Of a stretch of DNA of 64,000 nt, positions 12,401 to 24,218 are shown in pieces. This DNA is from Citrus sinensis. Its lineage: Eukaryota > Streptophyta > Magnoliopsida > Sapindales > Rutaceae. The number at the start of each line of letters is the position of its first letter. Positions within the stretch are counted from its first letter, which is position 1. The stretch lies in the NCBI RefSeq assembly GCF_022201045.2, contig NC_068561.1:18664501-18728500 (forward strand). The letters are read 5' to 3'. The translations under genes were made by a program, and so were the position numbers. Below the pieces are notes generated by a model that did no database searches, had not been told where the DNA came from, and worked only from the letters and a program-made list of their open reading frames with translations.

Positions 12401-15400
12401 TTAGAAAGTGAGTACTGAGGGTGGGCAATTGAGTGCATTTTCTTTCTTTGCTGCAACTTGATACCATAGAGAATGGTTTTCACATTTATCAAGTAAATTT
12501 TTATTTTCGCAACATTTACTCAATCACTGAAATTGAAGGATGAGAGCTATATCATTCAAGCTGTTGGTTGATTACCCTACAACATAGTGATAAAACTTGA
12601 ACTTGACTGGGACAAGTGACATTATTTGTCAGTTAGTACTTTCTTGTCTTTTTGGTAATCATTTAAAAGTTTCATTAATCTTGTTTTGCTCAATCATCCT
12701 AAGTGTTAACTATTCTAAGACAATCTGATCCTCATGAAAGGGAGAATCTAAACTTGCAGAGTTCTTGAAAGCTTGTTAAATTATGCCATCAAATGCTGCC
12801 CTCAATCTCTTCCCGATGTCCATCTTCATGTGGAGAAATGTGGATCTTCACTCTTGAGTAAGCCTAATAATATGGGGCACATGGAAAAGAAGAATGAACA
12901 TATTAAAACATACGACAGTGCCTCTCAAGACAAGAAAAGGAGACATAAAAAGATTTCAAAGGCATCAACAATTTCAGATACAAACTGTAAATTGCGTCAG
13001 CCGACAATATTGGATGTTTTGAGAAAGTCAGGAAATCTGACAAGTCAGGGGGTGCTGACTGAGGATGCTTTAAGTACAGTTTCAAACAGCTCAAAATTTG
13101 GGTCCGTAGATGAAACTTCCTGTGGCTCTAATGAGCCAGTAATTGTAGAAGTTTCTGCACTTGCCAAGGTTCTGGAAACCCAAAGGTTTAAATTCAGGCC
13201 TCTTCTCTTTCCATGCCTCTCCATTTTGACATTTTCTAAGGTTTGTCTGCTGTGCTGTAATTGCTCGGTGTTTGTTTGTATAACTTTTGTTCTGTTTATT
13301 TTCTTGAAGCATTTGCTTTGAGTTCACTCATGCTATGTCTTTCCTTATGCAGAACCAAGATTCCTGTTGCTCTGATCCTGCAGCTGAGGTACCATGATAA
13401 TTGCACTGCTCATTACTGATGAGAGTTTTTAATGAATAAATGAAGTCCTCAAGAACAACAATTTTGTTACTTTATGCTAGTTACCTTTGTACCTGTACCT
13501 TCTACGTGATCTTCACTACAAGCTGGATTATTTCTCTCCTCCGAGCAAACTATTATCACCCAGATTCTTTAGTATTCCTGCTGGTTTTACAAGGATGACT
13601 GTGGAAAAATTCTTGAGTGAAGTAAAATCAGTATTGCCATATCTCAGGAAGCATTTTGATAGTGCGGTTACTCTTCTTAAAGAAGGTAAGAAATAGCATT
13701 CAATTTGGTTTGATAAACACTAAGCGCAGCACTTCTATGCTTTTTAGTTCTAAAACAAATATTTTGTAGGTGATGAAACCTGTGAAGATCACTGGAAAGT
13801 GCAGTCTGCTATTACTGGGAATCCTGATATACCAAACCTTATGTTTTCCAAATCTTCTGTTTCCTCTTTGGTCATCAAAGAAGTACTCAATTGTTTCAGT
13901 AAGGTGAAATCTTGACGTGTCTCTGTGTCTTTGATAATTGTTGGCTTCTGAAATTGGCTGCCAGAATTCAAATGTTTCTGATTATTTGCATTGAAGTTCT
14001 CTCTTTACAGGCTTTTACACCATTTTTCTGTTTTGAATTTTTTATTGGTCTGAGTACAGATGCTGAACCTTCCTGAGGCTCAAAAGGACAAATCAGTTCT
14101 CTCTGATTTGCTTCAATCCTTCCAGCCTATTGAAATACCAGCCTCTGTTATTTCAGACATACAACCTATCCCTTTACCTGGGACAATAGACTATTTATAT
14201 CTTGGAGCTTTCTCATTTCTAGAAGGTGTCCTGAATATAGGTATGCGATTTTCCCAAGTTTCCATGCGATTTTCCCAAGTTTCCATTTATTCTCATCACT
14301 CGATTGTCAGTGCACTTAATTTGTAATATATCTGCTCCTTGCAGCCTGTTCTTTCTCCTTTACGCTTGCATCAGAATCCCTTCTTACCCTAGAGTCCATT
14401 GTAATGTCACTTCAAAAGTTCCTTGATAAGTTGGAGGGAAATGGTAAAAGTACACACTCAAAATCTATCGAGGGGTCCCTTCATGTCTTGCATGAAAGAC
14501 TTGGAACTTCTGCTCAGAATCTGTTGCAGTGTAAATGGGATAATGAAAGTCTTGAGAATGGATGGAAGAACAAAGTATGATTATCTACCAAATGGGATTT
14601 TCTGGCTCTAGATATTCATGACTTGTTTCAAACTTAATCTACAAAGTATTTATCCATGAAAAGTGATAATCTTTATGATGTTTGCAGGGAGATATAGTAC
14701 AGAAGATACTATGGATTTATTTGGAACATAGCAAGTCCACTTGTGATTTGTTGCATGAGCTTGCCTGCTCCATCTTGCCTCAGGTGCATGCATTTTCCAA
14801 TTATAAATAGACATACCACTATCGTTTAATGTTGGAATCAATTGCAGTATTTGCAATTTCCTTGCATCTCACTTGAGAACTCAAAATTGCTCATCCTAGA
14901 ATTACTTTGTCAACATTGCTAAGATTGCTGTATCCTGTCCAATACAACACTGACTGTTTATTATGCTTGGCTGGACCGCATGAGGTCACTTCATGTATAA
15001 TATGGCTCCGCGTAATCCAGTTTTCTTGTTTTGCAATCTGGCCATGAAGAGGATCCTCTTTCTGTTTTAGGTTACTCTGCACAGAACAATAATAGAAGAT
15101 AATCATCATGGTTTTCCAACTCTGTGTCCCGCAACATTGTTTGTATGGTACCGGGTACTGGTAAGTCATTTTCATTTATCCACTTCTTTTAGACCACTTT
15201 CAATTTACTAGTGTTATTGGTAGATATGCTTACAGAGATTGATATTTGCAGCATGAAGTCAACCTTTCTATTCTCAACAAATTGGTGAGCTGTAGATTTT
15301 AATGTTCAATCCTCCAAAGTTCATAGATACTATGAGAAAATCCTCTTTGTTCCATAATCATTCTGTATATTTTTCTACCTCCATTTGATTAGATGAAGGA

Positions 15401-16971
15401 AGTTGTTCACTTGGAGAGATGCAAGACTGCTGTTCGACCTGAAACCATTCAATCACATTTAATGAAAATGCACAAGTGTGTGAATGTGGTTGTGTCATTA
15501 GTAAGTATGTGCAGGAATCATGAGAAGGTAACCATACAGAATAGATTTTTGTTTTCATTATTGTTGTTGTTGTTATCTTCTAGCTCCATGGCATGTGGGA
15601 AGATTTTGACACTTGGAAATTGATGTTCAGGTTACTGTGCATGGCATGGCTGTCAAGTATGGTGGGAAGTTTGTTGATTTTTTCCTGAAATGTAAGTTCC
15701 TGACAATTTTAGTATTCTATGTATAAGGAGTTTTTTATTGCTGGGGATGCTGAAATTTATGATGTTCTGCAGCTTTTGACTTCTTGCAGGCCCACTTTCA
15801 AACGCATAATGAAACAATAATCCAATTGGTGAGATTAGATTTACCAAATTTCATTTTTCAGGCTTGATTGGAAGTAAGCTTCCTAGAAATGGAGCTTAAG
15901 TCCTTGTTATGCTTTGTCTACTGATTTAGTTGAAGGAGCTCCAAAAGGCCACAAGAACAATACAGATTCTATGTTCTGAAGCAAAGGTTTCCATTTCATA
16001 TTTCGATCTGTTCCAAGACCAGTTTACATCTTCACTATTATAGTTTAATGTAATTTATTCTCATTTTCTTTGAAGGGTTTGAAGCAAACAGTTATCACTA
16101 GCAAAATTCCTGCTACAAAAAGGTCTATGGAACGTTTTCTATTCCGTGTCAAGGCTCTTCTGCACACAAAATCAAGTGGATGCACTTTCTGGATGGGTAT
16201 GTGTGATGCATTCATTACTAATTTGTCATTGTGAAAATTCCTGTTTATTGACTTTGTTGAAGCTGTAAACCACTGTAGATTATGTGATAGGGCTGATTGT
16301 TGGAGTTAAACTGATGGCTTGGACACCCAGCACTTATTGACTGTGGGATCCACTCAGTGTCTTGTTGAAGCTTGGGTTATCATTCTGCCGTGGGGTTAAA
16401 AGTTCCATGTATTAGCAATGTGTTAACTCTATAATTCTAATTTCAAAAAGACTAAAACTAATATATCTGCAATTTTGTAATATTCTACTAAATTGTAGAG
16501 AATTTTGGATCTTGAAATCTGGCACTTCAAATCAGCAAATTCTGTTCAAATATATTAGAATTACCCAAGTTTGGCAAAATTTGCTTTATTTGGAAATAAT
16601 TGGATTCATTTTGAACATTCCTGGAATAATTGCTAGCTTTTATCTCACTTTCTGGTCTCATATCATGTACCATATAATAGTAATAAATTATTATTTTTCT
16701 TGGGAATTCTCAGGCATACAGTGACCCACTTTATTTAATGATTCCATATTGCGGGCAATCATCATCCATCAGAATGACCTAATTTTCTACCCAACTTCAT
16801 AATCATAACATCTCTCTTTACTTTTTGACAGGGAACTTAAAACACAAAGATTTGATGGGTCAGGTGGTGAGCTCACAGGCATATGTAGATGATCTCAGTA
16901 ACAATGTTGAGGAGGATCTAGAAGGAGCTGTTCATGAGGATCAACCTATTAGTCCCGCGAGTGAGCACTGA
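6436..16971 (+). CDS. FANCD2: Fanconi anemia group D2 protein homologue, 30 exons
   Basis: FANCD2 pairs with FANCI in the nucleus, is monoubiquitinated at stalled forks and interstrand crosslinks, and in plants also affects meiotic crossovers. Exons read: 6436-6740, 6826-7516, 7609-7821, 7939-8070, 8157-8286, 8368-8414, 8489-8590, 8738-8845, 9696-9838, 9913-10007, 10107-10185, 10279-10327, 10408-10488, 11308-11403, 11488-11591, 12760-13240, 13353-13388, 13481-13685, 13770-13903, 14060-14240, 14345-14574, 14688-14783, 15071-15160, 15252-15284, 15393-15527, 15631-15691, 15773-15828, 15930-15986, 16076-16196, 16832-16971. They sum to 4431 nt, 1476 aa, close to human FANCD2. Matching landmarks include EKLPEYF, SLPEIIGD, QEVLGALITH, the KYKKMGLIGA ubiquitination segment (Lys549 aligns with human Lys561) and C-terminal FWMGNLKHKDL. 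The start ATG at 6436 is the first that fits the family N-terminus. Individual exon edges are inferred, especially exons 15 and 18. FANCI was considered and fits much worse. Confidence 0.93.
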
Positions 16972-18668
16972 GAAACAGAATAAAAAGTGCTTTGTCTATA
17001 GAATTCTTCATCTCTCTGTTTGAAAATTTTCAGGTACAGTATCAAGACACCCATATATTACAAAGTTCGTGCAGATATTCATTAGTGTTTGAAGTATTAG
17101 TGACTTATTGTACGTTCAAGGGACCTAGCATGTAATTAATTGTAACTAAATTAGAATACCTAAATCTGTACTAAAACTTTCTATGTGGAGAAGAATCAAG
17201 GCAAAATTATTTTATATAATAGTCGTAAAAATTTAAGAGGCAAAGCAACAAATATTGTGACACTTAAACATGCAGTCATTAGAAGGGATTTCCACAATAT
17301 TTGTGTCTTAAAAATTTTCAAATTATTCTTCAGCTTTCTTTCTATCAATTGAGAGCTCTGCACTCTTGTTTTATTGCCTGATAAATCTTTGAGGCCTATG
17401 GGTGCCTGCACAAGAAAAGAAGGCTTGTCAAGTTATCTTGATAATCTGGGTGCAAAGTGCCTTTATTGGAAACTTATTTTAATAGATTGCCGTTAGTTAC
17501 ATGTTAGGAAAAATATTCTTAATATTCACGAAAATTTTATATCAAGGAACTCAGTACCCTAAATCATTAACTTTCAATTAATTACATCTTAGATGAAAAT
17601 TCTTAATATTCATGGAAATTGTATATCAAGAAACTGAGCACCCTCAATCATATGCATTTTTTAAAACTAGAATATATTATATTGGTCAGTTAATAATTTC
17701 TCCCTTTTGTTCTTGTATTGATCACATCTTGTATCTAGAATAGGGCTATAATAAATTAGATAATTAGATTCTTTAAACTCACTCATGATTATATCTAGGT
17801 TGCCACCAATTATCATGCTGAAAGATTTTCTTTGGTTGATGCGTTTTCACTTTAAAGAAAAGTTCTGCAACTATGCAATAGTAGCAGTAGAAATTCACCT
17901 GTTGCAATCAGCAACAGAGAATAGGGCCAAATCGATGTGGCACTCTCTGGAAAGATCTGAAATTGCACTTTCCTTGATGTTTTCAAAGTAAGAATTTGCT
18001 TCTCTCAAACATTTGCACCTCATTAGCTCATCGGCTGCAGTTGACGAAGTCATTTCCACAATCACTTTAGTGCCACTACAACATGAAGGCAATGGCTTCG
18101 AGTCCTTGCTACTCAAGTAAGCATAGCAGTTGCGAACAACTGGTGCAATGCGAGTGCACTCAAATACGTCTGGACTGATTTCCCTAGTTCCCAGTCACCT
18201 TGAGCTGGCACCACTGCCCAATTCATTGCTACTATCAGGAGTAAAAATGATGCTACAAAGCCCTCCATGGTATTTAATTTGGTTGTTTTGTGGGCTTCAA
18301 GTTTGGAGTGAGCTTGACAACAAATATACGAAGTTTGCGTAGCCTTAAAGAAACTTATGAAGCAAAAAGGATGAGGTTGTTAGTTTGTTATAGCAATATG
18401 CCCAACAATATTTGTTTCTGCCTGGCTTAAAAAGAAAAAATTTATGGTTATGATGACATGTGTACACACACCTGTCCTGTCGTCATCATTTTATCTAATT
18501 GTTATTTTAGAAATGATGGGGCTTTGCTCTGCAGCTGAGAGTGAGATAGATGGATAAGTGAGGTAAGCCAGGAGGAGTTTTTGCAGTTCTTAGAATTTTC
18601 GGTCCAATTTCCTGTTCAATTTAGCATTAGGACCATGGATTGCTTTTCTGGCAGTGTTTTTATTTAAT
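16972..18668. other. Intergenic, FANCD2 3' region and unassigned sequence
   Basis: The first few hundred bases are presumably the FANCD2 3' UTR. Positions 17785-18340 contain short open stretches and splice-like junctions but no family I recognise. I call no gene here. Confidence 0.4.
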
Positions 18669-19185
18669 TTACCAGCTTTTCCAAATTTCTAGATGATCAA
18701 CCATCAGGAGCTGCAGCTTCTTCTGCCAGTTTCTTCCACTGTGGCCTTGTTTTTCATTTGCTAACTCTTTATCTCCCTCTCTCCAGCTTGCCAACTTCTC
18801 CACTTCAATTCTCTTCACTTCGCTAATCTCCAAGCCGTCGCACCATTCTACGCAAGTAGATTTACAATTTGTCATTTGATCTCCCTCAAAAGGCCAACAA
18901 GTCTATTGCACTCCAGCAGATAGAATCTCAGTCATTGAATTCCACTGAGTTAAGATCATCCTATTGACGGGTGGTTGGTTCAAAGCTCTAACCTCAATAT
19001 CAGACAGGAAATCTGCCCTTGTTATTTATCTATAAAATTTGGCGATTGCTATTAACAAGTCCTATTACAACATCAATAGGTTATTGCTTTGTCAGAACTG
19101 CAATGCTGCCAAAATTTATACAAATCACGAGAAGACACTCTTTATAAACTGGAATCTTACTCGACCAATCTGATTCTGGTTGCAC
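18669..19185 (-). pseudogene. UGT85-like glycosyltransferase pseudogene (exon 2 fragment)
   Basis: Translation of the minus strand gives a degraded UGT C-terminus: TNCKSTCVEW, then IEVEKLASW, GNWQKKLQL-type text equivalent to the TNCRYTCNEW...EVEKLVREL...EWKKLAEEAAAP stretch of the neighbouring genes. Further 5' (18900-19185) only scattered matches to the PSPG region and to the FGS...KQQL segment remain, with deletions, frameshifts and stops. Exon 1 is absent. It is the most decayed UGT copy and marks the left edge of the cluster. Confidence 0.8.
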
Positions 19186-19225
19186 TTCATTTTTATTTTT
19201 ATTTTTTGTTTACGTTGTCATAAAA

Positions 19226-19640
19226 CAACACTTTTTGTTTTTGTTTTTGTTTTGGGGTGTTGATGAAGACTTCGTGTCCCAGGAGCAAAATACTCACTGG
19301 CTTTGTTTGAACTATTGATCATTGATTGTTAAATGCAGGCACCAATTGGTTAAATGAGTACAATCAGTAATGGTAGAAAAAGGTTCAAGAGTTCGAATTC
19401 CACTTATATTGGTGGAGAAGAGAATTGGTTACCATCCTATAAAACTCTCAATCAATTTTATCACCGGTTGCTCCTGTGAGAAGAGATTAACCAATTGGCT
19501 TATTCTTTGAGGAATTTGTTCGACATAAAATATGAACCAAATCCAGATTCTGACGAAAGGCTGAACAACAATTGGACTATCCTTCTGGAAAAATATCCAA
19601 TTTCGCTTTGACATGCATATGTATTAACATAATCCTTCCT
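19226..19640. repeat. 3' flank shared with the 31.8-kb UGT gene; tRNA-like motif inside
   Basis: The text gttgatgaagacttcgt...caaaatactcactggct recurs at about 31448-31510, showing that the downstream flanks of the UGT genes at 19749 and 31826 are duplicated together. About 19335-19425 also carries weak pol III box-like words (gagttcgaattcc as a B-box-like sequence), so part may be a decayed SINE. Confidence 0.6.
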
Positions 19641-19748
19641 GATCTTAAACACTAGTACAACCATCACTTTTAAAACAACAAGAAGATCAAGCTCCCATAA
19701 TTCAGTACCACAATGGAAACTTTAAGCTTATACTCCTCATTGGATGCA

Positions 19749-21297
19749 TTAGTTTTTGGATGGTATGAGCCCTTTTGATAAAAGAACTTGGTTCACCAAT
19801 TTTTCCAAATTTGTTGCAGAGGATCCGTCCGGAGCTGCAGCTTCCTCTGCAAATCTCTTCCACTCTGAGGCCTTGTTTCTCATTTGCATACCTTTCTCTC
19901 CCTCCATCAACTCTCCCACCAGCTTCTCAACTTCATTTCTGCCTACTTGATTATCATCTCCACTATTAGTGATGTCCATTCCAACCCCCCATTCATTGCA
20001 AGTATATCTACAATTTGTTGTCTGATCTCCCAAAAAAGGCCAACAAATCATGGGCACACCTGCACATAAACTCTCAATCGTTGAATTCCATCCACTGTGA
20101 GTAAAGAATCCTCCGACTGCTGGGTGGTTCAGAACCTCCTCTTGTGGGCACCATCTTGCGATAAAACCTGTTTCTTTAGCTTTAACCTCAAACTCAGATG
20201 GCATATCTGCTGTCTCACCAGTAACAAGATCAGGCCTAATTATCCATAAAAATGGGCGATTGCTATTAACGAGTCCCATTGCAACCTCAGTAAGTTGCTG
20301 TTTTGTCAGATATACAGAGCTACCAAAATTCACATACACCACCGAATTGGGTAATTCCTTGGAATCAAGCCATTGGAGACACTCTGTTTCTTCTTTCCAA
20401 AGATTGTATTTGTATCCAGTGGAGCTTAAACTGTTGCCAACTTGTTCATTAATTTGATTGAGAAGAAGCTGGAGTGGACCGATGGTGAATAAATTCGGAA
20501 ACACAGCAGAGAGAGCATCCAAAACTTGTCGTTCCAGTGCATCAAATGTATGAATAACTACAGCTGAAGCTTTAGCTGCATTCTTAGCTGCTTCAATGGC
20601 TACCCTTGTTGCGTAGCTATTCAAATCTGTAATTTAACACAGTTAAATTCAATAAATATATAAATTATTAATTCAGTAATGGTAGAGGTCGCAAAATCTT
20701 TGTACAAACTATTGGGTACAAACTGAGGTGACATAAGAGGATTGGTTGAATAATTAGTCTGAGCTTACCTATGAGTGACGTAAGAGTAGTGTTTTCTTCG
20801 AGTGTCCGGAGCTGCATACATCCTTTAAAACTACGTGCGGCGATAGTAAAAAAGAGGGCGATAGGAATTCCAAGTTGTTGAGCAGCTGTGACGGTGAATG
20901 GCATGAAACCATCTGAAATGATACAATTGACTGAATTTGAAGAACTTTTGAGTTTTTGGAGCAGGTCAAGAAATGGCTGCAGCATGACATTATTAGTTAT
21001 GGATTCAAAGAGAGAGTTTGCATCTTGATTGGCGTTTTCATTTGAGGGATCTGGAAGGCCATCTGGGATAGTTTCATATTGAAAGTTGAGCAAGGCATTT
21101 TCTAAATTAGAGTTATGGCGTGGTGAAGATCTTGACTTGAGATAGCGTCTGTGATTGAACTCAGTGTTGACAAAAGTTATGTGAAAACCTTTGAGATGAA
21201 GAAGCCTTGCGAATTTAAGCATTCCTTTTATGTGACTTTGAAATGGGCATGGGATACACACTGCATGACCTCTGTAAGTATAATCACAACCTTCCAT
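19749..21297 (-). CDS. UGT85-like UDP-glycosyltransferase, internally shortened (gene A)
   Basis: Family 1 glycosyltransferase transferring sugar from a UDP-sugar to small hydroxylated acceptors in the cytosol; the acceptor is unknown. Exon 1 is 21297-20769 (529 nt), intron 142 bp (GTAAGC...TTACAG), exon 2 20626-19749 (878 nt); total 468 aa. ATG 21297 is chosen because the protein then starts MEGCDYTYRGHAV like its paralogues; an upstream in-frame ATG at 21333 would add 12 residues. Probable catalytic His is H22 in FQSHIK; the partner Asp lies in CIISDGF. The PSPG donor-binding box is about residues 335-378, [10 protein letters not shown] to FLGDQ, with HSGWNS in place of the usual HCGWNS. 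Odd: the start of exon 2 lacks about 35 residues, including the DWIPGM...RDLPSF segment present in the paralogues. The frame is intact, so it may be expressed, but the fold could be compromised. Confidence 0.85.
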
Positions 21298-21659
21298 CTT
21301 CACTTCCTTGAACGTTTTTGTTACAATACACAATTTTGGTTTTCTGCTGTTGCTTGATTTCTTGCTTGTATTATGTCAAAACAATACCACAACATATATT
21401 TTTTTTCAAGAGTTTCTTTCAATCTTTTTCAACATAGGGATGTAATTTAAAAAATTATTTATCTGATGTAAATGGCTTGAAAGCATTGATTTATTTAATT
21501 TCGTCATTTTGTATTTTTGTCATGTCAAATTAATTTTGACAAATAGTTTGGCTTTATGGTATTATTAATAAAATAATTCATCCATCAGTTGTTTTTTCCA
21601 ATCAATGCATTGGTTTGCGCAGCCAGCCGTGCCGTTACTAAATTTAGGTCTGTCCATTT

Positions 21660-21850
21660 TGTATGGCTTTGTTTTCACGTTACCAAATCCAATAAAATTG
21701 CCAAATCCTATAAAATGACTTAAATACTCTTTAGCATTTAGTTATTATTTAACATTTTGGTGGGCAAATCTCGAATTAGAAGGTAATTTGGTTATGGAAC
21801 AGGGTCGAGACCTGGTTAGTATAACATGCTTTCCTGTGAAAACTATTTCC
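21660..21850. repeat. Direct repeat, copy 1 (partner at 23250-23515)
   Basis: The words ctctttagcatttagttattatttaacattt, aattagaaggtaa and acagggtcgagacct are repeated in the same order at 23250-23515, there with about 90 bases of extra sequence. The two copies flank the LINE remnant. Confidence 0.7.
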
Positions 21851-22980
21851 AAAATTAGCAGCAACATCAATATTAACTTTGAATACATTAGCAGGTGGGG
21901 GACTCCAAATTTGCTGATTCTTTGATTTATGTTTTGCCTCAACCCCAGTCGTTTTACTCTTTTGTAAGCCTCCGCCACAGCCTCAGCTCTTGTAATAGTC
22001 AGCAGTGGTTCCAACGTTTTTCCCTAAAAAGGATACTTATTCTTGCCATACCAAATAGCCCAACAGATAGCTACCATGATTTGAATATCTGACTTTTTCA
22101 ATTTCTTAGCCATCTCAAACATAATATCCAACATGTCTTGGTTAGCAGCATCTGGGAAGCATGTTTCAAAGGGGGTATACCTCCATATCTTTTTGGCAGC
22201 TTTACAGTGTATTAAAGCATGAGCTGTGTTTTCCATACCTTGTTTGCAAATTTGACAAGTAGGTTCATGCCCTATCTCTCTTCTCCATAAATTCTCAGCA
22301 GTAGGCAACAAATTTAAGTTGCTCTCCACATAAAATTTTTATTTTTTTTGGCAATTGAAGAGTCCATAACAGGTTCCAATGATGAAACCCCTTGGATAAA
22401 CAGCCTAGCTTATCTGAATTCTTAATTTTTAACGCCAATTAATATCCACTTTTCACATAATATTACCCTTTTATTATCAAAGTGCCATATAACTTTATCT
22501 ATTCTTGGTCTTCTAGGAAGTAGAATTCGAAGAATCTCATTTGCATCCTCTTCCATAAACCATTGCCTCACCGTCCTTTGATCCTATCGATTTTCACGAC
22601 TAATGAGCTCTGAGATAATAGCTTATGCTGTCACATTTTGAGCTGAGAACAGCTTAAAGGTTTATGGCCTTGGAATCCAATTGTCTTTGCAGATTTGTAT
22701 TTTTTCTCCATTTCAGATCGTCCACTCGATTCCTTTTTGTAGTACTTGTCTTCTCCACAATATAGACCTCCATATGTACGAAGGGTTAGAGCCAACTCGA
22801 GCTTGTAAAAAATCAGTATTCTTGTAATATCTAGCCTTCAGCACTTTGGCAACTAATAATTTCGGATACTGCAGTAATCTCCACCCTTTCTTTGCCACCA
22901 AAGCTCGGTTTAAACTGGACATTTCTCTAAAACCGAGGCCTCTTTTGCTCTTGGCATAACTCATTTTTTCCTATCTTGCC
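21850..22980 (-). mobile_element. LINE-type retrotransposon remnant (RT C-terminus, zf-RVT, RNase H start)
   Basis: In minus-strand order, 22964-22713 encodes MSYAKSKRGLGFREMSSLNR and AKKGWRLLQYP, the diagnostic stretch after the plant LINE reverse transcriptase. Positions 22329-22024 encode WRREIGH...CQICKQGMENTAHALIHC, a zf-RVT zinc-binding module, followed by an aromatic AICWAIWYGKN motif. About 21925-21850 then reads WSPPPANVFKVNIDVAA, the start of an RNase H domain. Frames are broken between these pieces, and the 5' end (endonuclease and most of RT) is missing. It is dead. Confidence 0.9.
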
Positions 22981-23023
22981 CAGTGAATTCCGCGTTTGGC
23001 CTCCTTTGATGGCCTATAGGCAC

Positions 23024-23225
23024 GTACTAATCCACTAGTAAAACGTGTTTATTACGTGCCTTTTCGTGTGTCATGCTTTGCTCTATCTCTAATCGTGTTG
23101 TGCTTTTAAGGCACACGTGCCTAAAATTATAAACCCGACCCAATCCACATGTGTGCATATCGTGCCACGTGCTCGTGTCATGTATGTGTTGTGCCACGTA
23201 CTGCTTGGCCCGTTGGCCATCTTTA
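23024..23225. mobile_element. Degenerate hAT-like repeat
   Basis: A GC-richer island of repeated cacgtgcc / gtgccacgt words ends in a sequence whose complement reads TAAAGATGGCCAACGGGCC, resembling the ends of the TAGGG-TGGCA type elements elsewhere in the window. I could not find matching target-site duplications. Confidence 0.35.
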
Positions 23226-23249
23226 GTTTTCATGTTAATTGATTTGTAA

Positions 23250-23515
23250 GACTAAGTTTTCATGTTACCCAATACTTTATAAAAATGACCGAAATACCCT
23301 TTAGCATTTAATTATTATTTAATATTTCGGTCGCCAAACCTGAAATTAGAAGGGGTTATTTGATTATGGGACAGGGTCGGGACCTATTTGATAAAAATAT
23401 AAAAACAAATAAAAAATTTATGAAAACTCAAGAACCCGATTGTTATTACTCATTAATTGTTCATTAATATAACGTGCTTTCATGAGAAAACTTATTCCTG
23501 ACATAAAGAACAGAA
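23250..23515. repeat. Direct repeat, copy 2 (partner at 21660-21850)
   Basis: Shares ccctttagcatttaattatt, aattagaagggg and acagggtcgggacct with copy 1. About 90 bases are inserted before the shared aacgtgctttcatgagaaaa tail. Confidence 0.65.
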
Positions 23516-23609
23516 AGAAGAAGATTAAAAAAAAAAAAAAGACAGTCGACCAAAAGATACGCGTTAAACTTTTATAAATTTAATATCCTGCATGTAACAA
23601 ACCGTGAGT

Positions 23610-23610
<1 letters not shown>

Positions 23611-23646
<36 letters not shown>

Positions 23647-23647
23647 T
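23611..23647. repeat. Compound (AT)n(AC)n microsatellite
   Basis: About ten AT units run directly into eight or nine AC units. Confidence 0.95.
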
Positions 23648-23690
23648 GCTTTCTCAACTTGCTAACATTGTCAGAATTTTCTTACATATA

Positions 23691-23936
23691 TATTTTTTAT
23701 TTTGACCTTCTTACATATATATTTTTTATTTTGACCACGAGATATCTTGGGGAGGACCCTAACTATAGGAGGTACCTTTAAGCTCGTACCACAACTCAGA
23801 TTAAAAGTCCTCACTCGAACCGAGAGGCACATGTTCTCCCAACAAAGACGACTTCCCTGCGACTCGAATTGGAAAGCAAACCCAATCAAGCTGCTTAAGG
23901 AGACTCCATTGCCAGTGGAGCCAACACTTTGTTGAT
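23691..23936 (-). mobile_element. tRNA-derived SINE, copy 1
   Basis: Flanked by near-identical direct repeats of about 18 bp (agaattttcttacatat at 23673 and agaattttcttacagat at 23937). Read on the minus strand it starts at 23936 with TTGGCTCCACTGGCAATGG (A-box-like), has a B-box-like AATTCGAGTCGC and ends in an A-rich tail (the T-rich run at about 23691-23735). A 27-bp stretch of the tail and TSD is itself duplicated (ttacatatatattttttatt twice). The same element occurs at 38111-38330. Confidence 0.82.
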
Positions 23937-24218
23937 AGAATTTTCTTACAGATATTAGGCAGGCATCGATTATCTTTTTGGGTTATTTGTAGAAAATGAA
24001 AATATTTTATTTTTAGTTTTTAAAAGACTTAGAAGCTCAATTTTGTTACAATGATCACAACTGTAGTGTCAAGAAGTATGACTATACACTATAAGTAGTA
24101 ATTTTTTTTTTTTAAATATTCGTAATGACAAAAGATTTTATTAATTAAACAAACCAGCAACACGAAATCAGTGCAATAATGAAAATACTAAATAATCACG
24201 ATCAGTTAATGTCGTTAA

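Noticed and set aside
6436-16971. FANCI as identity of the large plus-strand gene
   Set aside because: EKLPEYF, SLPEIIGD, QEVLGALITH, IDALLGCP and FWMGNLKHKDL match FANCD2 in order; FANCI lacks these.
17785-18342. Possible small gene between FANCD2 and the UGT cluster
   Set aside because: Short open pieces with splice-like borders exist but no family could be recognised and the frames do not chain convincingly.
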